In this document: positions 34,561 through 45,580 of the stretch, piece by piece
Layout: the number at the start of each line of letters is the position of its first letter
Numbering within the stretch: the stretch's first letter is position 1
Assembly (NCBI GenBank): GCA_914767715.1
Contig: OU612065.1
Span: 37,634,001-37,698,000 of the forward strand
Source of the DNA: Membranipora membranacea
Taxonomy: Eukaryota; Bryozoa; Gymnolaemata; Cheilostomatida; Membraniporidae
DNA length: 64,000 nt
Direction: 5' to 3'
The notes under the pieces: generated by a model
What the model saw: the letters and a program-made list of their open reading frames with translations, nothing else
Database searches by the model: none
What the model was told of the DNA's origin: nothing
Translations under genes and position numbers: made by a program

Positions 34561-36050
34561 ACGTATACTTCATTCAACTAATAATAATACATTGAGATAA
34601 GTCTACTGAGTGTGTAAAACTTAAGTAAGAGAAACAAGACACAGCTGATATGGCTGGCAAGTAGCAGTGAAAAGATTAAGTTAGCCCGGTAATTTCTATT
34701 TCATCACAATGATGTGTTTGTGGTTGAGATTTTGGCTTATTTTAATGTGAAAACATAGTGACACTTTCCACTGGCTGGTGGCTGCAAGTGAAAATACTTG
34801 CAAGTGATTTTTATAGTGTCACATGAAAAATATTCCGAAAAAATGGCTATATGCGCTCTAAAAATGTATATTTCCATGCCCAATACTAATATATTCTCAA
34901 TGATAAGTGTTTTGGGATGCATTATAATTACACTATTGTTCAACCATAATAACCTAGCATTTTAATCATCCCCACATGATCCTAGATGTAATCACTCAGC
35001 TTTCTTTTCATATGGTAATACAGAAAATAGCTAAAACTTTTAACATGACTAAGCTCTTCACTAGTCGTTGTGCAGGGCACCAGTGCTGAGCCATTTCTGT
35101 GGCACTTTAATATTTATATCCAACTTTATTCATGGATATTTTATAACGTCCAACATTGTTATGACAGCACTATTAGGCGAGAAACATCTATATGCATAGT
35201 AAGTCATCTCTCTGTATTTTACTCCATGTATTTAATGTGCTAAGTTGAAATTATTCATGCTGGACATTTACTATGATATTCATTGATTCGTCGATTGTAT
35301 GTAATGCGAATCTTCCGAGTTTTATTATACATTCACTTAACAAGGCACGTTTGTTATAGGATGCCAGTAGCCCTCTAACGTCACCAACGCACTCGGCTAG
35401 TCATCACCTCTGATATCATAATGATTAGCGTGTACTCTGATTATTCGCAGAGCATAGTTAAGATGTAAGTCTGGCGATGTGTTTTGCTTTTTATTAATTC
35501 ACATTCTGTGTTTCTTTTGTATTCCATATGCCGATCCACAATTTGATGTAATTATGATTGTTGACGGACATTACAATTTACTTGATAATTAATTAGGCTA
35601 CTATTCTATTTAGATAATCGGGGCAGTCTAAGATAACCTATCAGTATTTACTCAGCTCTACGTATTGGTGGATTTATCCTCCTAATATTTGTAAGTTCAC
35701 TATCAAACACGTTTTTGCACTTGTCATTTTGTCATTCATTTAATTCCCTGGATTTATAATAGATGCTTCACAGCTATGACTTTGAGAATCATCATACGCT
35801 ATAATTTATGTCATTCAATGGTACATCAATGTAATACCACACAATTTTGCATCTTTGTTTTATCACTGATCACTTTGCTTTTATTCCAGGGCACAAATAA
35901 ATTGATGTGAAATCAAACTCATCCACACGTCACTGTAGCCACAAATCTAATACACCAATACTAGTACAATAAGTTATTTGATACAGGCACTGGGCATGTA
36001 CATCCAGTTTGCGTCGTGTCATGTATTTTGCAAAGATTAAGTTGGACAAA
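34561..36050. other. No gene seen
   Basis: AT-rich sequence not matched elsewhere in the window. The 68-codon minus frame at 34737-34943 has no supporting features. Confidence 0.45.
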
Positions 36051-36352
36051 AACTGCTGCTATTTTTGTACTCATTGTCCACTCTAGAGTATATAATAACT
36101 TTATGGTTTGAAGTCACAAAATGTTTCATAACGTGAATATAATGTAATGTAAAAACTGAAAGCTATTATTCCACTATCAAGTATACCTGTGAAATATCAT
36201 GACCTGGTCATTTATTAATCAATTATTTAATTAGTCACTTTATCTTCGCAAATTTCCATGTTTGCAATCAAATTTAAAGTGTCTAGGAACGCAAAAAGCA
36301 CCCACTGTTCTTATTAAAGATTTGCCATTGCAATGAACAAACAAAATTAAAT

Positions 36353-36715
36353 TTTTTCACACAAGGACATTATTGAATGATGTAACCTTATTTAAAGTGC
36401 GAAAATCCAGGGTCTAGATAGATCTAGAGGGGTCTAGAGTATGTTATCTCCCCTGTCACGGATTCACATTTAAATGATGATCCACTTACAGTATAACAGT
36501 AAGCCTAGCCCAGGCGTACCTAGGACAGTTAAGAGAGTGCTAAAATTGCACAAGAAATGATCACAGAAAATTATTGGTCAAAGGTGGTCTACTCAAAGAT
36601 GCTTCGGTGTTTACCCATAACATGGGAGATAACATACTCTAGACCCTTCTAGACCCTGGGTTTTTGCACTTTAAATTAGGTTATATCCTCCAATAATATC
36701 CTTGTGCGAAAAACT
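36353..36715. mobile_element. Palindromic MITE, copy 1
   Basis: Long inverted ends: CACACAAGGACATTATTG at left and the counterpart CAATAATATCCTTGTGCG at right, with matching AGGGTCTAGA...TCTAGACCCT and GTTATCTCCC...GGGAGATAAC inside. About 360 bp, no coding content. Related copies lie at 48726-49017 and 59657-59959. Confidence 0.8.
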
Positions 36716-37194
36716 TTTACTTTTTTTGCTCTTTGCAGTGGTTGTTTTTTGATTTCCTCGGCACTTTATCAGAATAGCAGCTACAACAATTTTCTTATGA
36801 CAAGAATATATAAAACCGATGCATGGCTGATTTATCCCTATTTGTCCGAGATTATGTAAACCAATCAGCAATCAATATACACTGCTCGCAAAGTTGTTTA
36901 TCATATCGACTGAATCATGGACGTATTCATTACAATATCCTGGTTTGTTCTTGCCTATTTAGGTACTAAATGCAAATCACTATTGAAGGCTTGACAATAA
37001 CTGTGTCACTAAGGAGATCAACCTGACTTACTGTCAGCACATACAGGACACAGGTCAATGATGAAATCATACCATTATTAATGTCCTGTGCCTGCCACAT
37101 ACTGCCCATCTGAGAGGATATAAATTTCAACTTGGAAATCGGCCCACATAAAATTTGAACAAAATGATGATACATTATAACTATATAACGCTTC
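36716..37194. repeat. Module segment, paralogous to 16.5-16.95 kb
   Basis: Shared landmarks include AAACCGAT.ATGGCTGATTTA, ATCAGCAATCAATATA and ACAAAATGATGATACATTATAA. No gene seen; the minus frames at 36671-36871 and 36966-37175 lie in repeat sequence. Confidence 0.65.
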
Positions 37195-37570
37195 TTTTTT
37201 TTTTTTTCTAGCTTTTATTGCACTAAATTAATATACTAAGATGGTTATTTAAAAAATATAAATGGTTATAAAAGGCAAATGGACAACCAGATAGCCAGTC
37301 AAAGGCTAGTGTGAAGGCTGCCCAGCTCAAGTTTTCCTCCCCTACCGCACGACCCCACCGAGAATATATAATATTATGTCAATAAGAGTTTTTTGGTCTA
37401 GGTAAGAAGCTATGGCACGCATCGTGAACAAACAGAAATTCAGTTTTCTAACAAGTTCAGCTATGTGTTTGGAGAATGAGATATTGCTGTCTAAAGTTAT
37501 TCCAAGAAACTTTGTATCCGGTTTTATTTGAAGAGGAATGTTGTTTAAATCAAATTCACATACTGATAGC
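37195..37570 (-). mobile_element. 5'-truncated LINE with poly(A) tail
   Basis: On the minus strand a frame runs from about 37562 to a TAG near 37343 and reads IKPDTKFLGITLDSNISFSK followed by RT-thumb-like sequence ending LDQKTLIDILY. It is followed by AATAAA (37214-37219) and a 13-base poly(A) (T run 37195-37207). The sister module at 17 kb lacks it. A different 3' end type from the LINEs at 24.65 and 42.45 kb indicates a separate family. Confidence 0.75.
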
Positions 37571-37878
37571 TATACTATGGCCAATGAAGACAAACGGAAT
37601 TACCTTATTGCCCTCACTAGCCATGTTCAGATCAGTATTGTTGGGACAAAGATAGTGTCACAGTTGTTCTCTTTAATTATCAAGCGTCTAGACTTGTGAA
37701 GAAGTTGATTAAAACGCAGCTAACCTTTACAAAACTAGTCATCAATTTATGTGAAAACAGCTTCTTGACTGATATTTTTGTTTTAAAATGAGCAACAAGC
37801 CTTCATTATGGACAAAATGCAACTGCTCCAATTGGAGAACAGGTACAATAATAACGTATATCATAGCTCTTGCGGAGG

Positions 37879-38203
37879 TACATTCACATTTTTGATGTGT
37901 GCTGCGAAGGACCGCATGCGTCGTCAACTTGCAGCTCCAGATCTTTTGATCTGAAGTACCCTATTACCCATGCCGCCGCATACGGCTACTGTTACACAGA
38001 GGTAGATGGGGTGTCTTTAACGTGCACGCTTTAAAGGTCTAGTCACTACAGAGGGCCCTCGTTATTTTTATAGTCCCTATCCAAAGGGACTGTGGTCAAC
38101 CAGAGTTTATTTGTTTGAAACTCTTCCCCAATCGGGGATCGATCCCGAGGCTGGCGATCAAGAGGCAGGAATCCTACCACTGTGCCAAACTGACTGACAG
38201 GCT
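37879..38203 (-). mobile_element. tRNA-derived SINE
   Basis: On the minus strand the head carries a good A box (TTTGGCACAGTGGTAGGATT) and B box (GGGATCGATCCCCG); the body includes GTGCACGTTAAAGACACC. The sister module at about 17.94 kb reads straight across (TTGCTGAGGAAGGCTG), fixing the insert. AGG at both edges may be a short target duplication. Confidence 0.75.
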
Positions 38204-38755
38204 AGGCTGTAAACTAAATAATCAATATTCAAGAAGAATTTTGGTACAATGATCAATGGCATAGCAATCCCTTACCAACAGATCCTCTTTGTGTAATTGC
38301 GTTTTGAACTAGCATATCTACTCACATCTGGATAAATAGCTCATAGATTCGCAGGAAAATCTGGCCATTCATGTGATTTCGCTGGCAATTTTCTGCACGG
38401 GAATTTGCATGTAATATACGGTCCTGGGATCCCCTGGTTCCGGACATCATTAGTGAATTTCCCGTTAATAAGCCGATTGGTTAATTTCTGACTGTAGCTA
38501 TAAAACATTTCAAGTACTAAAATCCATATTCCTAATCATTATCATAAAACTATTGTAAAGGGAATACTCTTTGTTCCCAATTCTGGTGTTGATATTAATG
38601 ATGGGCCCTGAGACGTCTGAGCATGATGCCCCCAGTTATTAGCGGCTCCTATTCATTTGCATGGGTACCAGTGGCTTAAAATTTTGAAATTTTAGGTGAA
38701 GTCATGAGGAATTCAATGATATATATGACATACCATATAAGTAATTATACATAAG

Positions 38756-39159
38756 CATCATAATGAAGGAAATGAAATACTCCAGTATCCAAATCACAAG
38801 CCAAATGGAAATCAAATACACAGAAATGTTGATGGTTTGGTAAAGGAGATTGGCGTCACTTAATTTGAACACACAGTGTCCTCCTTGAGTTATGGTTCTG
38901 TTCCATAGACACGTTGCCGAGGTAAAAATTTCCTTTCGGTGCCACAGCTGACATAAACATCATAATTGGGTTAATGAAAAACTCCAATTCCTGTCCAAAT
39001 CACAAGCCAAATGGAAATCCAATACATATAAATTTTGACGGTTTGGTGAAGGAGATTGGCCTCACTTTATTTGAACACCCAGTGTTCCTCCTTGAGTTAT
39101 GGTTCTAATCCATAGACAGCTAACAGGTAGAAATTTCCTTTCGGTGCCAACAAGAACAA
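38756..39159 (+). repeat. ~202-bp tandem duplication within the module
   Basis: Two units starting CATCATAAT at 38756 and 38958 each contain AATCACAAGCCAAATGGAAATC, CTCCTTGAGTTATGGTTCT and TTTCCTTTCGGTGCCA. The inverted sister near 53.85-54.05 kb has one unit. Confidence 0.8.
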
Positions 39160-40860
39160 CATTCATTTTTAATTTCAGTTGTCTTGTCAATTTCAGTTGT
39201 CTTGACATTAATTTTCACACAATTATTTGTGAACTATTTTTGGCGCTCTAGAAAAGAAACCTGCCAAAGTGCCTACAAGAGTGCAGAGTGGCTCAAGCAG
39301 TTATGTCAGTCTGAAAAATCTTAATCTTTTGTTTTCAGTTTAACTGGTCCAAAAAAGCTTTTGAAGGAAGAAGACATAATGCTCTGTTTCCACCTAATTA
39401 ATACTATCCTCCATAGATAAGACAGTGACAGTGACTGTTTTGCTGGAAACATAAATCTGCCAGTATGATACGATAACATGTCCCCATCATAGAATGACAG
39501 GCCCTTTCTAGATCCGGAAACTGGATGACACATACAGATACAAATAAACCTTGTTATCTGACGTTTCATAAGCGAAACAGTTGTGTAAGACTGTGACACC
39601 CTTGTTGTCAGGTTTCTGGAAGCTAGGCCTAATGTCAGTGATTATTAGCTGACAGAATTTGACTTCCCTTCCAAACTGTCAATACTTCTTATTTTTATCA
39701 TAGGAGGCTGAGTAATAGAATTATAATAGAGCATACTTCCATTCATATTTTAGGTAGAGGTAGTCACCCTGATCCTGATCCCCTTCAATTGACGGCTCCA
39801 GTGGCGTAATCCAATCATTAAACCGCATGCGGATGTAATGTTGCAGTATAAGTTGAGGGTCTCCAATAGTAACACAGCTAAAAACAAGGCCTCAACAGTG
39901 ACTTACTTGCATTAAGCATAAAATAGGTAATACCAGCAATTACAATACAGGATATTATGGAATAGAAACAAGATCACGCTTGATCTGATAAACAGTAATG
40001 CCTGCTGTGTATGCAAATCCTGTCAGATCTTTTGGCATTCTGTTAGTTGACCATAGAGTTGACCATAGCTTGCAAATTCAGTACTGAATGGGTGTTTCTT
40101 TTGCCAATTCATCTTTTTTAGCATTTTCTTTTAGAAGAAGATAGCTAATTATTGTTATTATGTTAGCTTTATTCAATAATGAAAGAAAACCAGAAACTTT
40201 CTTATATAAAGTTTATCTTATTTTTTTGTTCAGTCTGAATTGATTAACAATGGCATTGACAGCTTGGCATTGAACCATAAACAATACAGATACTGTGGTA
40301 GTGATTCACTAGCGCAATCCTAATACATTCACACTGTGCCCCTCTGGATCGATTCCAGCTTTGAATTCTTGCGGCAATATATTAGTTTTGTGTTTGCGAC
40401 ATTTCCTTTTCCTGGCAGCTTAAGGATTGCTCAAAAAATACACATTGGTATGCACATACATGGGGACACCATTATTAGATTCCAGAATATATGAGAATAA
40501 TTGCGTTTTGTTCACTTTGACTTAACTTGCATCCAGTATTGCAGCCATTAAGCATTCTTGATAGAACAACAACATGAAGAATATGCTGATAAGTTTAAAA
40601 TTTAATCGGCATGTCAACATGTGTCATCTGATTAACCATGTTGATGGGGTTATGATACTTAACAGGTACACTGGGCAGTACTTTGTCAAACTGCTTTCTA
40701 CCACCCCCACCACAACCACTACCACCACCACCATGATATCCCATTAGTAATGTTCTTCTGAATGGGGAACAGAAAATAAATTGTCAAATGAGACACTCAT
40801 CAATCACTAGATAGGCAAGCTTTAGTAAACTATGCAATTACATCAGCAAAAATATAACAG
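39160..40860. repeat. Module segment upstream of A3
   Basis: Matches 18.7-20.23 kb directly and 51.9-53.75 kb inverted. A CCACCACCACCA run lies at about 40720. No gene seen. Confidence 0.7.
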
Positions 40861-40884
40861 GATATGTGATATGATAGGATTAGA

Positions 40885-40989
40885 TTTTGATGCGGCATGA
40901 TTATCAGCCTATAAAAAGCAGTGAGGATAGAATGTTTATCACAGAACACTGTTCATCACACAAGTAACACAGTCTCCATATCAACTAAG
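40885..40989 (+). promoter_or_regulatory. Promoter and non-coding exon 1 of copy A3
   Basis: TTTTGATG at 40885-40892, TATAAAAA at 40910-40917, expected start near 40941, exon end CTAAG|GTAAGG at 40989. The TTTTGATG box sits 14-17 bases before the TATA box in A3, A4, A5 and the orphan promoter. Confidence 0.75.
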
Positions 40990-41042
40990 GTAAGGTGAAC
41001 AATTACATACAGTGTCAATTTGCTTGCACATGTTTCAGAAGT

Positions 41043-41217
41043 CTCTCTTTGCAATCCCTCTGTATAGAGTATGATGTCTGCTTGCTATTTGTGGGTCCTT
41101 GAGTGGCTGTGTAGTCCTATCCTTGATCTACATAGTTTTCCACAACGGTTGCATATGAAGGTGTCACTCTCTTCTATGGATGAGCTCTCTTGTCTCAGTT
41201 TGCTCCTCACGGTGCTC
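41043..41217 (-). mobile_element. LINE 3' fragment in the A3 intron, 10-bp TSD
   Basis: Flanked by TTTCAGAAGT at 41033-41042 and 41218-41227; copy A5 has a single TTTCAGCAGT at this point. On the minus strand the insert encodes TFICNRCGKLCRSRIGLHSH and then SRTHK-stop, a C2H2 zinc-finger-like tail familiar from the C-terminus of some animal non-LTR retrotransposons. It is 175 bp, heavily 5' truncated, and expands the A3 intron to 310 nt. Confidence 0.85.
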
Positions 41218-41318
41218 TTTCAGAAGTAATCATAGACAGTTAGCACAGTGATACATAATTTTGCCTCCCTTAATTTTTTTTTTATGTTCTTTCTTTTAGA
41301 ATATAAACTGCTGTTATC

Positions 41319-41570
41319 ATGCTTGCATTGAGAGCACTCGTTCTTCTGGTTGTTGCGGTGGCTTTTGCACAGTGTGGAGGCAAAGGAGGAAGCAAAAGGG
41401 GTTCAAGCAGCGGTACTAACGGAAATGGAAACGGTAACGGAAACTCAGACGGAGGAGAAAATGGTAATGGAAACGGAAATGATAACTCAGGAGGTGGTAC
41501 CAATGGAAATGGCAACGGAAACGGCAACTCTGGTGGAAGCAAAGACTATAGATATATCTTGTCTAAATAG
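41319..41570 (+). CDS. Family A secreted Asn-Gly repeat protein, copy A3
   Basis: Intact 83 residues. Signal peptide 1-17 (A6 replaces V6), Gln18-Cys19, a linker with GGSKRGSSSG, three 14-residue repeats (34-75) whose variable eighth position is G, D, G, and a changed tail DYRYILSK instead of YSYSWSK, so the Trp is lost. The acceptor at 41298-41299 (CTTTTAG) fixes the 5' end of the coding exon. Its module is a direct duplicate of that around pseudogene A2 and an inverted duplicate of that around A5. The loss of the aromatic tail is the main protein-level divergence in the family. Confidence 0.87.
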   Translation: MLALRALVLLVVAVAFAQCGGKGGSKRGSSSGTNGNGNGNGNSDGGENGNGNGNDNSGGGTNGNGNGNGNSGGSKDYRYILSK

Positions 41571-41669
41571 GTTTACCCGGATAATGACTAAAGAGAGACT
41601 GCAAGTGCTCTATTTCTGAATGTATTTTTACTATAAGATGACTTTGAATATGCCCTCGTTTTTTATCTC

Positions 41670-41675
41670 AATAAA
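41670..41675 (+). terminator. Poly(A) signal of copy A3
   Basis: AATAAA about 100 bases after the stop, aligned with the A2 signal. Confidence 0.7.
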
Positions 41676-41739
41676 TTAAGTGAATTTAAAAAAAAATATC
41701 ACCTCTGTTCATTTTAATCTCATCAAGTTACAACAAGAA

Positions 41740-42442
41740 ACTTTATTTAATTTATGCTGATAGACCATACATGGACACTCCCACCTATTATTGATAGATT
41801 TACCCAGAACAAGCAGCAATAATTGATTAGATATAAGCAGAGTGGGACATACAAACACAATCAGAGTAAACTATTCATGTTAGAATAAAATTAATACAAA
41901 TGAAATCACAAGGATGGGATTCTATGTAGTCAGACTTTGAAGTATGCAATGTAATGTTATATTGCCGCACTGATTTTCCAAAGAATTGAATAAGATAAAT
42001 TTGAATGCTTAAACCACCGCTGCCACATTTGCAAATGTGTGCTTATTGAGTTCTATATAGCTCAAAAATTAATGTAATGAGGCCGCTATCTCAGAATTTT
42101 AACCTATTAGTCAAATAATTTGCACAAAGTTTAAACCAAATGTTTCCTGGAAGCAGTGTTCATATCTCTGATATTATTGTATGAAGTTAGACAATCAGTG
42201 TGGAAACTCGGATAATGGTTTGTTGATATTACAATTCAATTCCTTTCTGCATTTCTGTTTTAGTGCAAAAAATACTTTTACCTTCTTGCCACATAGATCA
42301 ATGAAGACAATAATGTAAGTTCTGTCATAAGACAGGGAGTGAGATTATTGAAATGGCCTGCTAATTTAACCATTTGAATTGAATTTAAGTCATTCTGCAA
42401 TCACTATCAGTTAACACTTCTGTAGCAATCATTTAAACCTGG
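41740..42442. repeat. 3' module flank of A3
   Basis: Direct match to 21.33-22.0 kb and inverted match to 2.63-2.88 kb. No gene seen. Confidence 0.65.
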
Positions 42443-42448
42443 ATCTAT

Positions 42449-43627
42449 ATATATATATAATCTTTATTACTGAACCAATGATCATCTTCTAAAAATTAGA
42501 GGCGACCTTTAGAGGTTTCGTCACAATATAAGTAAGGAAGGCAGCCTGGGCATGAAAATAAAAACAGAAAAAAATTAATTCTTAGACTTTATAATTTACA
42601 CATCCGGCATTGCTGTAACACATGAGTAAAGTGTTGCCTCTCAATTCAGTTCGTTTGAGGCGCGTTGTATGTCTACTAGGTCTGCGAGCACTCGGTTGAG
42701 GTAGTAAATGATGCAGGCAGTGTCCAGGTGTCTTGATCTTGTTGATGTGTTGATGGCACATAGAGTCAATATATTCGTCTAGTGGTATGATGTTTAGCAG
42801 GGTTGTCCTTTCACTATACTTGTCACAGCCTGGGGCTATAATTTTCAGTGAGAGTTTTTCCAGCTGGATTACTCGTTTCTTCTGTTGGTCGGTCATCATG
42901 CAGAACCGGGCTACGCTTCCATATGTCATACGAGGCCGTATACATGTAAGGTAGAACCTCGTGAGTAACCGCTGAGGTACGCCAGAGCATTTGAGGTTAA
43001 GAAGGGTATAGGTTAGCGGTCTGACATTCTTCAGGATCGAGTTGACATGGTCTTCGAAAGACAGATGCTGATTGATAGTGATTCCTAGAAATCTAGTCTT
43101 AGTTGACGGTGGTAATTGTTATCCATTCAGCTTCAGTTTTGGTGGGTGGAGTTGGTATCGAGCATGTTTGTTGGTCAGATGCATAATAGATGACTTTTTT
43201 GCATTAGCCACCATATTATACTCATCGCACCATGTCGATACTGTGTCTAAAGAGGCTTGGAGGTCCAGTTGTTGGTTTAGTGTTTTCGCGGGCAGGCCAG
43301 TTAATGTCAGGTCATCTGCGTATTTTATTATGACACAATCAACTTCAAGGCTGTCCTCATATAAAAGCCAGAAGACAGGACCTAGCAATGTTTCCTGGGG
43401 TGTTCCATTTATAACTGCTAATGTTCGGCTGGTATTGTTGCCGATGCGTACTGATTGGTATCGGTGTGTGAGGAAGATGTTGATGATTTACACTAGATTA
43501 TAGTTGATACCCTTCCTCGTTAGCATATCTTTCAGTTTTCATCTGCCCATCTTGTCAAAAGCCTTTGACATGTCAAGGAAAGCGACTATCACATATTTTT
43601 ACTTTGGTTCATCTAATAATTGGGTCC
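42449..43627 (-). mobile_element. 5'-truncated LINE with AT-repeat tail
   Basis: Flanked by ATCTAT at 42443-42448 and 43628-43633; the uninterrupted sister at about 21.99 kb reads CTTGATCTATTCTCTAC. The 3' end on the minus strand is AATAAAGATTATATATATA. About 1.18 kb. Confidence 0.8.
42582..43610 (-). pseudogene. Broken LINE reverse transcriptase
   Basis: Reading on the minus strand from about 43610: motif A LDMSKAFDKM, a stop, then motif B-like GTPQETLLGPVFW, the catalytic YADD of motif C (IKYADDLTLTG), and a thumb-like RFLGITINQHLSFEDH. A stop near 43116 and a frame change separate this from the C-terminal segment 42929-42582 (YGSVARFCMMTDQQ...). At least three disablements are present, and the endonuclease is missing. 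Confidence 0.8.
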
Positions 43628-43633
43628 ATCTAT

Positions 43634-44897
43634 GCTCTACTCAGACAATATCTTATAGCAAATTTTTCTGGTATTTCTTACAGATAATTATGGAGAATCA
43701 GAATCAGCTATTTATATGTGTCCAAATTTCATCTTGAAATCAGAAGAACTTGATAGTCTTACAAAACTAAAACCATTTAATTTGCATCTAATTGTACCAA
43801 TGCTGTGAACCAGGTATCGCTGCATTTCACAAACTTACGACAACCAATTTTTATCCTTCTCAGTTCAGATGAGTTAGTCGGCATGATACAATTACCATCT
43901 CCAAATGGCTTTAAAGAGCTGTAACACTGTAATTAAAACAAATATTCAGGCTGCACATGTTTCATTTGTTAAAATTAACAAGATAATAAATCGTAAGAAC
44001 ACAGCTGCCAGACTTTTTGCTTGTAGGGTCTTGTAGTTGCTTCAGAAGTATTTTTGTAGTTTATGATCTGGTACACAGCTAACATAATGTATGGATCTTT
44101 AATGACAACCAAGTTTTAAAAACAACCCACCAAAATCTTCTTTAGTTTTTGTCTATAATTGGCTTAGGACCTGAACTGAGACCTCTCCTTCATTTACCAG
44201 ATTGATAGTTTTCCTAAACCCTCAGATGCCAGTGCTGTGTACCCGGATTAAGCAAGGTTAACAGTTCCAATAACTCGCACCCAGTAAGTCACAGCATTAA
44301 GGCAACAAGAATACGAAACGACAACCCACAAAATAAAGGGTCCACAGTCAGTTGGCTAGGTGAAGGGGAACAATCAGCATGAGAAGTCAAGCTCAGTTAT
44401 CACCAAATTATTATTATCTGTGATTGATAGTAACATCAATAATGAAAATTTTTCTGAAAAACGGAAATCAGTTAGTATGATACGCTCACATGTACCCATC
44501 ATAGAATGACACGGTCTTTCTAGCTAAAGTATTTTTGTCTTAATTTTTGTAAGCGAAAACCATTTTGTTAGACAATGATATCCTTGTTGTCAGATTTCTG
44601 GAAGCGTAGGCCTAATGATTATTAGCTGACAGAATTCAACTTCCCTTCCAAACTGACAGAAATGAACTTCCCTTCCAAACTGTCAATACTTCCTGTTTTT
44701 ATCATAGGAGGCTGAGTAATAGTATTATAATAAAACATAAATCTATTTAGATTTTAGGTAGAAGTAGCCACCCTGATCCTGATATTCTTTGATTGACAGC
44801 TCCATGCAGCATAATTGGATCATTAAACTGCCTGTTGTTTCTATGATAGGTTGTTCATCTCCCTGAGTGACACGGCTAATAACAAGGCTTTAATAGT
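43634..44897. repeat. Module segment, paralogous to 22.0-22.65 and 27.79-28.5 kb
   Basis: Contains the empty site of the 5.1-kb foldback transposon at about 44110 and a copy of the recurrent ~180-bp block at 44.6 kb. No gene seen. Confidence 0.65.
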
Positions 44898-45580
44898 AGG
44901 AGAGGTATACACCCGAGGGTGCTGGGGGCTGGAACAATCAACAATGAAAGCTCCCCCAGTGGGACTGGAACCCACAACTCCTGCGACACTAATGGCCTGG
45001 CAGTGAATAGCAAGCGCGCTAACCGATTGCACCATCTCACCATCCCCAAAAAAGAATGGGTTGATGGCGCTAATTAGATAGCCCGCTATTCACTACTCGG
45101 AGTTGTGTTCTCTCATCCCACAGCACATTCCAATCCACCATTGCCACCCTATGAAACACAGCGTACATGTTAGGGTTATTGGCCTTACATGGCCCATTGC
45201 TGGGACCCCTTGTAGTAGGTTTAGCTGTCTTTCCAGCTTTTCAGCATGTCTTTCCATGCTGTCACATGTCTTTCCATGAGTCAGTCAGTAGACAAGTAAA
45301 CAGGAGAGGTATACACCCGAGGGTGCTGGGGGCTGGAACAATCAACAATGAAAGCTCCCCCTGTGGGACTCGAACCCACAACTCCTGCGGCACTAATCGC
45401 CTGGCAGTGAATAGCAAGCGCGCTAACCGATTGTGCCATCTCACCATCCCCAAAAAAGAATGGGTTGATGGCGCTAATTAGATAGCCCGCTATTCACTAC
45501 TCGGAGTTGTGTTCTCTCATCCCACAGCACATTCCAATCCACCATTGCCACCCTATGAAACACAGCGTACGTGTTAGGGT
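44898..45580 (-). mobile_element. Element with 279-bp terminal direct repeats, tRNA-like
   Basis: 44898-45176 and 45302-45580 are almost identical (about seven differences) and flank a 125-bp interior. Minus-strand sequence in each repeat has an A box (TGGCACAATCGGTTAGCGCG) and B box (GGTTCGAGTCCC in the right copy). The sister modules at 19.34 and 61.99 kb lack all 680 bp. It is either a tandem SINE dimer or an unequal crossover product; the layout also resembles a miniature terminal-repeat retrotransposon, but TG...CA ends are absent. Confidence 0.75.
45361..45444 (-). repeat. tRNA-related head of the repeat
   Basis: The T arm GTGGG-TTCGAGT-CCCAC pairs perfectly and the D-arm region is recognisable, but the acceptor stem does not pair and the A-B box spacing is wide. 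tRNA-derived, not a functional tRNA. The left copy (44957-45040) has a damaged B box. Confidence 0.6.

Noticed and set aside
45361-45444. A functional tRNA gene
   Set aside because: A good T arm and B box, but no pairing acceptor stem, too long an A-B interval, and it lies in a duplicated SINE-like repeat. Same reasoning for 15391-15468 and 22875-22956.
45262-45481. 63-104 codon frames on both strands over the 45.3-kb repeat
   Set aside because: They lie in a tRNA-related repeat with pol III boxes, and near-identical sequence occurs 404 bp upstream.
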